Shown here: in pieces, positions 1 to 9,224 of the stretch
Position numbering within the stretch: position 1 is the stretch's first letter
Layout of the letters: every line of letters starts with the position of its first letter
Assembly (NCBI GenBank): GCA_020725865.1
Contig: DYEC01000022.1
Location: 53,824-117,823 of the forward strand
Direction of reading: 5' to 3'
DNA: 64,000 bases
Source of the DNA: Anaerolinea sp.
Lineage (GTDB): Bacteria > Chloroflexota > Anaerolineae > Anaerolineales > Anaerolineaceae
The notes under the pieces: generated by a model
The model's database searches: none
Told to the model about the DNA's origin: nothing
Seen by the model: the letters and a program-made list of their open reading frames with translations, nothing else
Position numbers and translations under genes: made by a program

Positions 1-217
1 GCTGAATATCCAGTAGTAAGGCAGCCATTTCTAGTGCATGGGTGCAGGAAGGTGTTAGCAAGACTTTAGGTACGCCCAGTGTCTGCTCAAGGACATTCTG
101 ACTCAACCTTGTAAAATATCCATCACCCGAAATATGGTTTTTTTCATAAGCTTGAGCTACGTATTCCAGTTCTTTTCCCAACAGTTCTGGTTTGTTGAAG
201 TCAATTATAGTGGTCAT
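1..217 (-). CDS. WecE/RffA-type sugar aminotransferase, N-terminal part (cut by window edge)
   Basis: The reverse strand from the ATG at 217 encodes 72 residues beginning MTTIIDFNKPEL and containing SGDGYFTRL, VLLTPSCTHALEMAALLL and DIQ. This closely follows the N-terminus of dTDP-4-amino-4,6-dideoxygalactose transaminases (WecE/RffA, DegT/DnrJ/EryC1/StrS family). Members are PLP enzymes that aminate a 4-keto-6-deoxy nucleotide sugar. The catalytic lysine lies beyond the window, so the gene could not be checked for completeness. It is the last visible gene of a minus-strand operon with a methyltransferase, WbqC-like protein and GT2 transferase, which suggests synthesis of an amino-deoxy-sugar for a surface glycan. 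Family assignment is firm; exact substrate is inferred. Confidence 0.85.
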   Translation of the reverse strand, partial: MTTIIDFNKPELLGKELEYVAQAYEKNHISGDGYFTRLSQNVLEQTLGVPKVLLTPSCTHALEMAALLLDIQ

Positions 218-236
218 ATGGACTCTATCTTGCCTG

Positions 237-875
237 CTATTGTTTTCTTACCAGAATGGTAAAGTCATACAAATTGTAGTCGTGTAAAAGAGCTACATTT
301 TTGGAGAAACGTCTTTTGCAATAGTCGAATAAGAAGCACGGATCAGCAAAATACAAGTCTGGGCGTTCTTCCATACGCTCTTTATCTGAGTACTTTGTCA
401 GGAAATTAACTGAAAATCCCTTGCTGGTCAGAGTATTTAATTTTTCCACACAAGCGAGAGTATATTCAGTCCATTGTTCGTAGCTGGCGTTGAGCCGGAT
501 ATTGAATACACCGCTGGCAACTGCATAATCCACTGTGGGAATTTGCGCAATATCGCTGGTAAAAATTATTCGTTCCATTCCTTCGTGAAGCTGTCGGGCA
601 GTTTGTATCATCGGTTCAAGAATATCATAGCCGACATACAGAGTATATTCATATCCTTTCATACACAGGTAATCTGCCAAAGCGCCGTATCCACAGCCAT
701 AGTCGAGGATTGAGAATCCGGAGACTTCACGAATGACTTTGATTAACTGATCGAAGCGGATCTCTTGAGACTGCGGAGAATTCCAATCCGCACCCTGGGC
801 AGTTGCTCCATAGGTGATTAGTTTATCTTTGAAATAGGCTTTGACTTGACGTAAGTTGTCTTCAAAATTCGTCAT
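237..875 (-). CDS. Class I SAM-dependent methyltransferase of the sugar locus
   Basis: The 212-residue protein carries a class I SAM-binding motif, ILDYGCGYGALADYL, near residue 55, followed by GYDILEPMI as the acidic loop after strand 2. The upstream extension to 887 would use TTG; the ATG at 875 has GGAG six bases upstream and is preferred. That start overlaps the end of the wbqC-like gene by 14 bases, so translation is probably coupled. The methylated substrate cannot be read from the sequence. Given the neighbours (WecE-like aminotransferase, WbqC-like protein, GT2), a nucleotide sugar or glycan intermediate is a reasonable guess. Confidence 0.8.
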   Translation of the reverse strand: MTNFEDNLRQVKAYFKDKLITYGATAQGADWNSPQSQEIRFDQLIKVIREVSGFSILDYGCGYGALADYLCMKGYEYTLYVGYDILEPMIQTARQLHEGMERIIFTSDIAQIPTVDYAVASGVFNIRLNASYEQWTEYTLACVEKLNTLTSKGFSVNFLTKYSDKERMEERPDLYFADPCFLFDYCKRRFSKNVALLHDYNLYDFTILVRKQ

Positions 876-1569
876 ACTTTGCTCCAATGATGTAACCCAG
901 AGCGTTTTGTCCAGTCATAAACAGCAAGTCGAGGATAGAAACTTGCGGTTCATAAGGGGGATAGAGCTGTGAGTACTCGGGGTAATCATAATGCATGTAT
1001 TCTAAGCTAATGCCGGCTTGGTGAAATTTCTCTTCTTCCAGGTAGTTTTGCGCAGCCGGTCCAGTAATATAGTGGGTGGCATTTAGAAGCTGCAGGATGT
1101 TTAGTAAGCGGTCTGTTTTTACGCCGCTCGCTTTCAACTCTGATGACCGAATAAAGCGGGTCTCTGTGATTCCCAATTCTTTCGCCAGTGTGATGGTGAA
1201 ATCAATGCAAAAATCAGCCAAATATTCGTCATGCCTTTGGTAAAACTGTTCCAGTAAAGGCGCATATTGGCTAAAGAAGGGCGCTTTGCTGTATGAGAAT
1301 TTGATTGTTTTCCAATGTTCCGCATTCCATGGGCGTTCCCAGGCAATACGAATCTGGTTGATGGGAGTATGCGCAATCTGATAGCCTTTGCTATGCACAG
1401 GAATGGTCAGCCAGCGTACTCCCTGAGGGGTCTTAATCCGGTTGCGGTTTCTCCACCCCCGCCGATCATATTGAACATCATCATAGAACACGAACACGTC
1501 GGCTTTGGCAATTTGATGAAAGTAACCCCGCCAGGGAATGTAGGAAGGCTGTAGGATGACGCATTTCAT
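862..1569 (-). CDS. WbqC-like family protein
   Basis: The 235-residue protein begins MKCVILQPSYIPWRGYF and continues with VFYDDVQYDRRGWRNRN and a WLTIPV segment, the hallmarks of the WbqC-like family found in polysaccharide gene clusters. The family sits with amino-sugar biosynthesis genes such as WecE/VioA-type transaminases; its biochemical role is not firmly established and may concern N-modification of the amino sugar. The start overlaps the stop of the upstream GT2 gene by four bases (ATGA), so the two are translationally coupled. Context with the WecE-type gene two positions downstream fits a pathway making a modified amino-deoxy-sugar. Confidence 0.82.
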   Translation of the reverse strand: MKCVILQPSYIPWRGYFHQIAKADVFVFYDDVQYDRRGWRNRNRIKTPQGVRWLTIPVHSKGYQIAHTPINQIRIAWERPWNAEHWKTIKFSYSKAPFFSQYAPLLEQFYQRHDEYLADFCIDFTITLAKELGITETRFIRSSELKASGVKTDRLLNILQLLNATHYITGPAAQNYLEEEKFHQAGISLEYMHYDYPEYSQLYPPYEPQVSILDLLFMTGQNALGYIIGAKYDEF

Positions 1570-2543
1570 TTGATATCGTCCCGGTTGCTCTTTCCTTCCC
1601 GTATCACGGTCTCAACAATATAAGCGGGATGTTCCATGCTTCTATCAAACATGCGCGCCAGATACTCCCCAAAAATGCCCAGCGCGAACAGTTGTGTTCC
1701 ACTAAAGATAGAGATGATCGAAGCCAGAAATGGAAAACCCGGAATGCTGCCAGCGGCTAAGTAAGTAATCACTACGTATAGAAAAATGGCAATGCCAAAT
1801 AACGTTGCAAAGAAACCTAACCAGCTTGCAAAGCGAAGCGGTACGGTACTAAAACCGGTCAGAATCAGAAGCGCCTGCCCTGCCAGTTTTGCAAAATTGT
1901 AGTTTGATTTTCCCTGTTCTCTGGGGTTTGCTTCGATTGTCACATTGGAAAACCGGGTTGTGCCCCAGGAAAGCAGTGCATCCAGGATAACACCAGGGCT
2001 TTGATAACGCGAAAAAGCCTTGCGTAAATCCGTACGGAACGCACGAAAAGAACCGATGTCTTTCACAGTTCTGACATTCATAATGAATGCCAGGGTGCGT
2101 TTGGTCACGTAAGAGAAAAAATTTCGCCAGAGTGAGTGTGGTAACTTATTAGGGATCCCATAAACGACATCATGACCTTCTTGTAGCTTGGCAATTAGCT
2201 TTGGAATTTCTTCCGGTGGGTGTTGCAGGTCGTCATCCATCGTAACGCAGATCGGGTAGCGCGCCGCTCGCACACCACACAACAACGCGTTGTGTTGCCC
2301 ATAGTTACGCATCAGATTAATCCCAACAATCCAAGAATGCTGACGGCTCAATGTTTCGATCATTTGCCAGCTTTGATCCTGGCTGCCATCGTTAACCAGA
2401 ATGACCTCGTGCTCTTCAGCGATTTGGGATAATGTCTGTTCTAGGCGTTCGATCAAGGGTTGGAGGGTTGCCTGGCTGTTATAGACGGGTATAACAACCG
2501 AGCAGGAAACTCTTTTGGTGGTGCTGGGTGACTTCAGGTTCAT
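1566..2543 (-). CDS. GT2 glycosyltransferase, polyprenyl-phosphate type (GtrB/ArnC/DPM1-like)
   Basis: The 325-residue protein has an N-terminal GT-A fold (VVIPVYNSQATLQPLIERL, then TMDDDLQHPPEEIPKL near residue 101 with the metal/nucleotide-binding aspartates) and two hydrophobic helices at about 235-260 and 270-295. This is the architecture of transferases that load a sugar onto undecaprenyl phosphate at the cytoplasmic membrane face. Its partner is likely the adjacent upstream multi-pass membrane protein, a GT-C-like enzyme that could use the lipid-linked sugar outside. The sugar is not readable; the WecE-like gene suggests an amino-deoxy-hexose. Confidence 0.88.
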   Translation of the reverse strand: MNLKSPSTTKRVSCSVVIPVYNSQATLQPLIERLEQTLSQIAEEHEVILVNDGSQDQSWQMIETLSRQHSWIVGINLMRNYGQHNALLCGVRAARYPICVTMDDDLQHPPEEIPKLIAKLQEGHDVVYGIPNKLPHSLWRNFFSYVTKRTLAFIMNVRTVKDIGSFRAFRTDLRKAFSRYQSPGVILDALLSWGTTRFSNVTIEANPREQGKSNYNFAKLAGQALLILTGFSTVPLRFASWLGFFATLFGIAIFLYVVITYLAAGSIPGFPFLASIISIFSGTQLFALGIFGEYLARMFDRSMEHPAYIVETVIREGKSNRDDIK

Positions 2544-2561
2544 TTTTTCACTTGGGTATTA

Positions 2562-4583
2562 TCATTCAGGGCAGTCAAGCGAGTTCTTTGCTACACGAAT
2601 TTGTTTGAGAATATCCTGGGCTGGGTTGGTTTCCTTTTGTAATTTTAACACCAGCTTACAGAGAGGAATCTGCAAATTGTGATTCTTATCATGTGCTAAG
2701 TTAATTAACTCAATGGCTCGCTCCCAGTTTCCAGTATATACATATCCCTCAATAAACGTGAATAACTCGGCGCCTTCTGAGGGACTGAATCCAAGCTGAA
2801 ATGCTTCATCTCCAAGTCTGACCACTTCTTCCCAGTCTCTCTGCTGGCGTGCTAGCTCAGCTTTTTGGAAATAGTAACACCATTGATGTTCAGGTTCCTG
2901 ACCAAAAATTTCTTGCGGAGGTCGGGCAGGAATGGCAGGGTTGGTAATAACCTGACTCAGATGCGAGATTGGTATGGCTTCAGCGAGTTCTTGCGGAAAG
3001 ATTGGGAGGTCCTTATCGCGCTTTGGGTCAATCACGCGCAAACAGGCTGGGGGCGAGTAAAAGAAAACGAGGATTTCAGAGGTTGAGCCTTTGAAGGTCA
3101 TACTGCGAAAACCCTGTGTGATAGGCAGTCCTTCTTTGTAGCCCGGAAGGCTTCCGCCCAGCCGAACGGTCGAGAATGCAAGATAGTAAGGCAATATTGA
3201 AGAGTTTGTTTCCGGTGCGTAAATCCAATTGAGCGGGGCTGTCAAAGAGTTATCACTGTAATAAGTCATCGGCAGGGCATGGGTAAGTAAGTAAGTGCCC
3301 GGTTTCAAGCCTGGTACCCGCCAAGTTAATTGCCAAAACATATTCTTTTGGGTTTCCCATTCCCTACGATATGTATTGGTGTTTTCAAAGTGGGAACCAA
3401 TTGCCATGGAGATAATCAAGCTCAGAATGATGATTTTTTGATGGTGTTTTTTAATGAGCCAATCAATCAGGGCAACAATAAAAATACATCCTCCCAGCAT
3501 AAAGACCAGATTAAAGCGGTCATAAGGAAACTGGAGTGTAAGGGGGAGATTTGTTATCCAAAACGGCGCGCCTGCGAAGGTCAGTGCCATTAATCCGACA
3601 ATCAATTCCTGTCCACCCCAAGGTTTATCCTGATCGTTTTGCACTTTCAAGCGACTCAGGTAGAACAAGGTTAGTGGTAACATAACGAAGACAATTACCC
3701 AGAAGAGAGTGGAAGCAGTAGTTGTAAAATCTTTGCTTGAGGGAAATCGGAACGGCTCAATCCATGCTAGCCAACCTGACGTATAGATGTCTTGAATGAT
3801 TCGCCATAGTAAATGAAATAATGTGCTTGGTGGATTTTGCTTCAGTTCTCCAATCAGTTCGGGTCTGTAAGTGGGAAATTGAAAAATTGCTACCCGCCAG
3901 ATCAGGTAGGCAGCCGAAGTAATCATATATGGAATCCAGTGGCGAAGGGTCTTTTGAATGTGTTGTTTGAGGGGAAGCGAATCTTCTGCCAGGATTAACC
4001 AGATAAACACAGGGCGCAAGAGATCAAGTCCAAGATAGTATTCCGTAGCAAGCGTGCAAGCCAGATAGCTGATAATTGCCAGGGTGGTGTAAAGTGTGTA
4101 TCGCTTGGGTGTTCGCAACGCCTTGAACGTGAAACCAAAAGACGCTAGGTAACTGGCAAGCAAAAACAATCCATTGCTATACACAACAGAGATAGGTTGC
4201 TGCTTGAAGCCTGGGTAAATTGCAAATAAGATGGCAACCCATGCAACCCGTTGCCGATGATTAGGCCAGAGATTGCCGAAAGACCACCACAGGATAACTG
4301 CTGTTAACCAGCGGCTTAAGATGCCCAAAATCTGCCACTGCCAGGGAATGGTTTTCAGAATGGCAGTAGTTATCACATAAATTCCTGCCAGAAAGGGACG
4401 ATCACCCGAAAATGCAGCGGGGTAGCCCAGGGGGCCAAACGCGTGGGCAAACCACATCATCGGCCAGTCATCCCAATAGAATCCCAAAAAGGGCACTAAG
4501 ATCCCAAAGGCTGAGAGGCAAAAAAATAGGATTGCCCAGGGTATGGATTTCATCCCAAATTTTGGTAAACGCATAAAAAGCAT
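2562..4583 (-). CDS. Large multi-pass membrane protein, GT-C-like, with TPR-like tail
   Basis: The 673-residue protein has roughly ten or more hydrophobic helices across residues 1-400, then a soluble domain of about 150 residues, and a C-terminal helical region (from about 570) whose repeats such as WEEVVRLGDEAFQLG and WERAIELINLAHDK look like TPR units. An early WDDWPM motif recalls the acidic first loop of GT-C transferases. It lies 18 bases upstream of the GT2 gene, an arrangement typical of a flippase/GT-C plus polyprenyl-phosphate transferase pair. No family is recognised with certainty; a membrane glycosyltransferase acting on the outer face is the best inference. Start: ATG 4583, with a second in-frame ATG at 4574. 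Confidence 0.6.
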   Translation of the reverse strand: MLFMRLPKFGMKSIPWAILFFCLSAFGILVPFLGFYWDDWPMMWFAHAFGPLGYPAAFSGDRPFLAGIYVITTAILKTIPWQWQILGILSRWLTAVILWWSFGNLWPNHRQRVAWVAILFAIYPGFKQQPISVVYSNGLFLLASYLASFGFTFKALRTPKRYTLYTTLAIISYLACTLATEYYLGLDLLRPVFIWLILAEDSLPLKQHIQKTLRHWIPYMITSAAYLIWRVAIFQFPTYRPELIGELKQNPPSTLFHLLWRIIQDIYTSGWLAWIEPFRFPSSKDFTTTASTLFWVIVFVMLPLTLFYLSRLKVQNDQDKPWGGQELIVGLMALTFAGAPFWITNLPLTLQFPYDRFNLVFMLGGCIFIVALIDWLIKKHHQKIIILSLIISMAIGSHFENTNTYRREWETQKNMFWQLTWRVPGLKPGTYLLTHALPMTYYSDNSLTAPLNWIYAPETNSSILPYYLAFSTVRLGGSLPGYKEGLPITQGFRSMTFKGSTSEILVFFYSPPACLRVIDPKRDKDLPIFPQELAEAIPISHLSQVITNPAIPARPPQEIFGQEPEHQWCYYFQKAELARQQRDWEEVVRLGDEAFQLGFSPSEGAELFTFIEGYVYTGNWERAIELINLAHDKNHNLQIPLCKLVLKLQKETNPAQDILKQIRVAKNSLDCPE

Positions 4584-4671
4584 ATCCCAAGGTGTGATTT
4601 ATGACCTCGGTCATGAAGAGCGTAAGCGAAGTCCGCAAAATTTTACCACCACTTTGCTGCCTAAAAGACAC

Positions 4672-4706
4672 AAAAAATAATAGGGTGCTTTACACCAAAG
4701 CACCCC
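4672..4706 (-). terminator. Rho-independent terminator after the acyl-CoA synthetase gene
   Basis: Read on the minus strand, GGGTGCTTT and AAAGCACCC form a perfect 9-bp stem around a 5-base loop, followed by TATTATTTTTT. It lies just beyond the stop codon at 4731 and separates that gene from the sugar operon. Confidence 0.85.
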
Positions 4707-4730
4707 ATTGTTCTTCACGTAAAAGCTGAT

Positions 4731-6851
4731 TTACTTGTTCTTCAAGATAATGCGTGCGTCAACCACTTTGGCGCCTTTGCCTTCCTCGTACACAAGCACT
4801 GGGTTGGCATCTGATTCGCTGATCTCATCTGCCAGATCCAGAATCATGTTGGAATACTTGCAAACGGTTTCTGCAAGTGCCTGGCGGTCGCGAGGTTTCT
4901 CGCCACGCACACCAGCGAGAATGGGCGCGCCACGTATTTCGTCCAGCATTCGAATCGCTTGTTTTGTGGTTACTGGAGCAACTCTAAATGTCACGTCTTT
5001 AAGAACTTCAACAAAGATTCCGCCGAGCCCGAACATCATGGTTGGGCCAAATGTTGGATCATTGACAGAACCAAGGATTACTTCTGTTCCCCATGGTGCC
5101 ATTTCCTGAACAACGATACCATGAATATTGGCATCTGGTTTGTAAGATTTGGCATTGTTCATAATTGTAGTGTAAGCTTCGCGGACTGCATGGTCATCCT
5201 TGAGGTTGACCTTGACGCCCCCTGCATCTGATTTGTGCAAAATATCGGGAGAGACGATTTTCATTACAACCGGATAACCAATTTTGCGAGCCAGGGAGAC
5301 AGCTTCTTCCTCACTTTTTGCCAGGTACGTTTGTGTGACAGGCAAGCCATAGAGGGCAAAGATTTGCTTGGCTTCAATTTCTGTAAGCGAATCACGCCCA
5401 TCGGCGCGGGCCGCATTGATGATTTCTATTGCAGCATCGCGATGGTCATTCTGACAGATTTCAATATCCTCATTTGCAAATTCTTTGACATGGGCATACT
5501 CCCGCAAGGCCGATATGGCGTTCACTGCGACATCTGGAGCGCCATAGGCTGGGATACCATGTTCAACCAGCCAACGCATGGCTTCTGCGGATCGCTCACC
5601 GCCTACGAATGAAACGGTCACAGGTTTATCCTTGACACCCGAATCTTGAACTGCTTTATAAATGCTTTGAGCAATTTCCAGTGGATTGGTGATGGCGGTC
5701 TCGCAGTACAAAACTACAATACCATCTACCCAAGGGTGTTTCAAAGCGAGCTGAGTAGTTCCCTGATACCATTCGTTTCCAGCCATGCCGGTCATATCAA
5801 CCGGGTTTTTGGGAGAACCATAATCCGGCATATACTGTCTCATCTCAGCTTGAAGGTCGGCTGGTGCAAACTTCAATGGTACATTGTAGCGTTCTGCTGC
5901 ATCTGTGGCTAATACTCCCACGCCACCGCCGTTTGTGATGATAAGCAGGTTTTCACCACGCATTGGCGGTTGCAATGAAAGGGATAAGGTTAAATCAAAC
6001 AGATTGTCCAGGTCTGTAGCCTGAAGTACACCGGCTTGCTGAAAGGCAGCACCATAAACTTTAACTGCGCCTGCCAGTGAACCGGTGTGTGAAGCGGCAG
6101 CAGCCGCTCCATGGGCGGATACACCAGCCTTGAGGGCAATGATGGGTTTGGTTGCTTTTTTACAAACATCGATGAAACGTCGTCCGTCTTTTAAGCCCTC
6201 GATGTATAAAGTAACACAGGATGTATTTTCATCTTCATTCAACCATTCAATGGTATCTGCAATGCTTACGTCAGACATGTTACCAATAGAAATGAGTTTG
6301 TCAAATCCAACCCGGCGTGTAAATGTAGCAGCATCAATGGCGATCAAGAGAGCGCCGCTTTGAGAGACCAGGGAGGCTTTTCCTGCCAGCGGTAGAAAGG
6401 GAGCGAATGAGGCATTTAATCTGTCAGAATTTGATAATGTGCCGACAATATTTGGCCCGAGCACCCGCATTCCATAGCTATGGGCAATGTCAACAACCTG
6501 TTGTTCCAGGTCTTTTTCGCCAACCTCACTGAAACCAGAGGTGATTACAATCAGACCCTTGACTTTTTTCTTTCCACATTCTTCTGCAGCTTGTGGAACA
6601 ATTTTGGCTGGTACGGTGATGACGGCAGCATCAATTGGTCCTGGCACATCAGTCACTGTTGGGTAGACTTTTAATCCCAAAATTTCTTTTATTTCATCTG
6701 CTTTGGGATTGATAGGATATATTTTTCCAATGTATTGCGCTTCAATCAGGTTTTTAATTACTGTGTAACCTATCTTACCGGGTTGAGCTGATGCCCCAAC
6801 GACAGCCACGGATTTAGGGCGAAAGAGGCCGTCCAGAACTTCCTTGTTCAC
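4731..6851 (-). CDS. Acetate-CoA ligase (ADP-forming) / NDP-forming acyl-CoA synthetase, fused alpha-beta
   Basis: The 706-residue protein has an N-terminal CoA-binding Rossmann domain (VAVVGASAQPGKIGYTVIKN), the succinyl-CoA-synthetase-like domains with the phosphohistidine loop SHTGSLAGA near residue 255, and a C-terminal ATP-grasp domain (GYPVVMKIVSPDILHKSDAGG; MMFGLGGIFVEVL). Such fused enzymes convert acyl-CoA plus ADP and phosphate to acid plus ATP, a substrate-level phosphorylation step in fermenters. The start is GTG at 6851 with AGGAGG eight bases upstream; the nearer ATG is out of frame. It stands alone between terminator and promoter. A paralogue lies at 42425-44524. Acetyl versus branched or aryl acyl preference is not readable. 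Confidence 0.92.
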   Translation of the reverse strand: MNKEVLDGLFRPKSVAVVGASAQPGKIGYTVIKNLIEAQYIGKIYPINPKADEIKEILGLKVYPTVTDVPGPIDAAVITVPAKIVPQAAEECGKKKVKGLIVITSGFSEVGEKDLEQQVVDIAHSYGMRVLGPNIVGTLSNSDRLNASFAPFLPLAGKASLVSQSGALLIAIDAATFTRRVGFDKLISIGNMSDVSIADTIEWLNEDENTSCVTLYIEGLKDGRRFIDVCKKATKPIIALKAGVSAHGAAAAASHTGSLAGAVKVYGAAFQQAGVLQATDLDNLFDLTLSLSLQPPMRGENLLIITNGGGVGVLATDAAERYNVPLKFAPADLQAEMRQYMPDYGSPKNPVDMTGMAGNEWYQGTTQLALKHPWVDGIVVLYCETAITNPLEIAQSIYKAVQDSGVKDKPVTVSFVGGERSAEAMRWLVEHGIPAYGAPDVAVNAISALREYAHVKEFANEDIEICQNDHRDAAIEIINAARADGRDSLTEIEAKQIFALYGLPVTQTYLAKSEEEAVSLARKIGYPVVMKIVSPDILHKSDAGGVKVNLKDDHAVREAYTTIMNNAKSYKPDANIHGIVVQEMAPWGTEVILGSVNDPTFGPTMMFGLGGIFVEVLKDVTFRVAPVTTKQAIRMLDEIRGAPILAGVRGEKPRDRQALAETVCKYSNMILDLADEISESDANPVLVYEEGKGAKVVDARIILKNK

Positions 6852-6878
6852 GTTTCATTCCTCCTGTTTCGAGATCAT

Positions 6879-6908
6879 TTTATACAGCATTTGCACCTTT
6901 GGCTTCAA
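6879..6908 (-). promoter_or_regulatory. Candidate sigma-70-type promoter for the acyl-CoA synthetase gene
   Basis: On the minus strand TTGAAG (6908-6903) and TATAAA (6884-6879) are separated by 18 bases, about 30 bases before the GTG start. The -35 box is imperfect, so this is a modest call. Confidence 0.4.
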
Positions 6909-7064
6909 ATCAACATGGGCAATATTGTCTGGTTTGCTAGAGAGCCCATAATCTAATTGTATGCAGTTTTTCGTAAACAAAAGTCCCGTTTTGGGTAGTC
7001 ATTTATCATTTGTTTGACAACCAACCAATGAGAGATAAACTTTGTAAGCCTGAAATGCGTGTGG

Positions 7065-8141
7065 CTAATGCGGCGAAATAGAAACAACGTTACCGAAACC
7101 ATTGACGGTCAGTAACCACTCACTGCCAGGTTGACACTTGGTGAACAAATCCGGGTCATCCGTTTTCAGTTCGTATGGGCCCTGATCTGTCTCAAAAGTT
7201 ATCGTATATATTTCAGAACGATCACCAATTCGCTGGTTTGTTAGGAGGGTAGGGATGGGCCATACAGGTGAGAAATCGTTTCCCCGCATGGTAACTCGAT
7301 CATAGGTTGACCATTCGTCAATCGTAAATTCGCAAAAATCCAGATAAACACGATACTCACAATCCTGGACGACCTCTCCAAATCCAGTGCCTCGATCAAT
7401 TGTGTAAGGCGTACCACAAACCTTTTCAGCATCAGGTGCAGGTTCGCTTTGGGTGTGATGAAATTGTTTCCGACATGATCCAATAACCGCATCGCTAGGA
7501 ATTTCGTCCTTCCAGCCCTGCCTTGTAACAGGTCCAAACTGTTCAATTTCTATTGCGCGTTCCCAACCAACACTTCGCACTGTTCCTACCAGTTCCGATT
7601 TTGAAAACAGATTAATGCTAAGCAGGATCAACATCCCGCAGAGAAATAATGCTGCTAATACCAGAATAATGGCAATCGTTCTTTTTTGCTTTACCGGAGG
7701 AGTGGGAATTGCAGCAGGTTGACTTATTTCTGCTAACGGACCGCCGCACTTCTGGCAGGTTTGTGCATTTGGTGGATTGATCTCACCGCAGTTAGGGCAT
7801 TGGGTTTGTTTTTGAACCCCACCACTTTGAAAGGCCCCCACGATTTGGCCACTTATCCGTTTTTTGCCTTCTTTAAGGTCTCCACCACATTGAACGCATA
7901 CAGTTGCGGTAGCAGAATTACGGGTGCCACAGAAACCGCAATGAACATCTGCATCCGCTTTTGCCTGTTCGATTTTTTTTTCGTCCTCAAGCAGTTTCTG
8001 TTCGATGTCTTGTTCAAAAGCAACATTTTCCGGTTGGGGAGAACCGCAGCTACTACAGGTTTTTTGGTCACCCGGGTTTCTGGTCTTACAGTTTGGACAA
8101 ACCCAGACGAGCCTGACATAACCAAGGGTTTCCTTGCTCAT
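7065..8141 (-). CDS. Zinc-ribbon membrane protein with RanBP2-type finger
   Basis: The 358-residue protein starts with a RanBP2-like zinc finger (VWVCPNCKTRNPGD then CSSCGSPQPEN, residues about 13-40), followed by two more CxxC pairs-of-pairs (CGFCG...CVQCGG and CPNCGE...CQKCGG), one transmembrane helix around residues 155-178, and an extracytoplasmic domain of about 180 residues with several cysteines. The three zinc modules would face the cytoplasm and the cysteine-containing domain the outside. No function is known to me. It is a single gene on the minus strand beside the threonine dehydrogenase-like gene. Confidence 0.75.
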   Translation of the reverse strand: MSKETLGYVRLVWVCPNCKTRNPGDQKTCSSCGSPQPENVAFEQDIEQKLLEDEKKIEQAKADADVHCGFCGTRNSATATVCVQCGGDLKEGKKRISGQIVGAFQSGGVQKQTQCPNCGEINPPNAQTCQKCGGPLAEISQPAAIPTPPVKQKRTIAIILVLAALFLCGMLILLSINLFSKSELVGTVRSVGWERAIEIEQFGPVTRQGWKDEIPSDAVIGSCRKQFHHTQSEPAPDAEKVCGTPYTIDRGTGFGEVVQDCEYRVYLDFCEFTIDEWSTYDRVTMRGNDFSPVWPIPTLLTNQRIGDRSEIYTITFETDQGPYELKTDDPDLFTKCQPGSEWLLTVNGFGNVVSISPH

Positions 8142-8195
8142 ACCTACACCTTTACAATACGCTATTGCCTCAAGTCAAGTTACCTTTTGCGATGA

Positions 8196-9224
8196 TCAAT
8201 GTGAAGGAACCGTGTATCTCTTGCGAATGGAGGGGATCAGGTATTCCTCAAAAGCCCGTTCCAAATCATAGTCTGGAGACCAGCCCCAATCATTCCGGGC
8301 AGCGGTGTCATCTATATCAGCCGGCCATGAATCCACAATTGCCTGGCGGCACAAATGCGGTTTAAATGTGATTTGAGCTTCTGGAAAAGCTTTTTTTACG
8401 ATTTCGTGGATTTGTTTGGCTGTCAGGCTAAAGCTGGTCACATTGTAGACTAGCTGTGTGAGCGATTCACGCGGAGCTTGTTCCAGTTGAAGAAGTGCCT
8501 TGACTGCGTCGGGCATTGCCATAAAGGGGAGCTGAGTATCTGGGCGGACGAAACATGCATAAGGTTCACCTGTTGCGGCATGATGGAGCATCTCAGGTCC
8601 ATAATCACTGGTGCCGCCAGTGGGAACAGTGTCTGCGCTGATTAACCCGGGGAAGCGAATACCGCGGAAATCAATTGTGTGAGTTTCACAATCGACCGCG
8701 AGCTGCCGGTAGTACAGTGAGTAATAACGTCCCAAGTGTTCGCAGTATAGTTTGTTACATCCGTACATGGTGGTTGGTTGTAGCCAATCATTCTCTTTGA
8801 CTTTACCTGCCAGCATTTTGGTGTTCAGATCAGGTAACCCATATGCGGCGATTGAGCTTGGGTATAGAAAGCGAACCTGACGTCCCTGCCATTGTGATTG
8901 TTCCACTGCTAACCGGAGAAGGTTTAATGTGCCTTCTACGTTTACCCGGTGAGCAGTCTCCGGCTGGTATTCTGCCTTTGTAGATAAAATGGACGCCAGG
9001 TGGTAAATTGTGCGGATTTCATATTCAGCCACCAGGCGTCCAAGTAACATCGTGTCCAGGATGTCACCCTGGATGAAGGTCTGGCATAGGGGGCGTAACG
9101 ATTCATCCAGGGGCATGACATCTAATGCCAAGATCCGAGTGTCCCCTTGGCTGGCAAGATGCTTGATGAGCCCATGTCCTATCTCGCCATTAGCTCCTGT
9201 AATTAGGACAACCTCTTTTCGCAT
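8196..9224 (-). CDS. SDR-type L-threonine 3-dehydrogenase-like NAD-dependent oxidoreductase
   Basis: The 342-residue protein is an extended short-chain dehydrogenase: GANGEIGHGLI binds NAD, and TMYGCNK supplies the Tyr-x3-Lys catalytic pair with SSIAAYG upstream. The downstream segments RFPGLISADTVPTGGTSDY, MAMPDAVKALLQL, NVTSFSLT and SWPADIDDTAARNDWGW follow the pattern of archaeal and bacterial SDR-type L-threonine 3-dehydrogenases (Thermoplasma/Flavobacterium type), not UDP-galactose epimerases. The reaction would be L-threonine + NAD+ to 2-amino-3-ketobutyrate. The usual partner, glycine C-acetyltransferase, is not in the window. A related epimerase activity cannot be fully excluded. Confidence 0.8.
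   Translation of the reverse strand: MRKEVVLITGANGEIGHGLIKHLASQGDTRILALDVMPLDESLRPLCQTFIQGDILDTMLLGRLVAEYEIRTIYHLASILSTKAEYQPETAHRVNVEGTLNLLRLAVEQSQWQGRQVRFLYPSSIAAYGLPDLNTKMLAGKVKENDWLQPTTMYGCNKLYCEHLGRYYSLYYRQLAVDCETHTIDFRGIRFPGLISADTVPTGGTSDYGPEMLHHAATGEPYACFVRPDTQLPFMAMPDAVKALLQLEQAPRESLTQLVYNVTSFSLTAKQIHEIVKKAFPEAQITFKPHLCRQAIVDSWPADIDDTAARNDWGWSPDYDLERAFEEYLIPSIRKRYTVPSH

Noticed and set aside
7014..7031. TTGACA with TAAACT 16 bases on, on the plus strand.
   Set aside because: It would transcribe antisense into the zinc-ribbon gene, with no plus-strand gene to serve.
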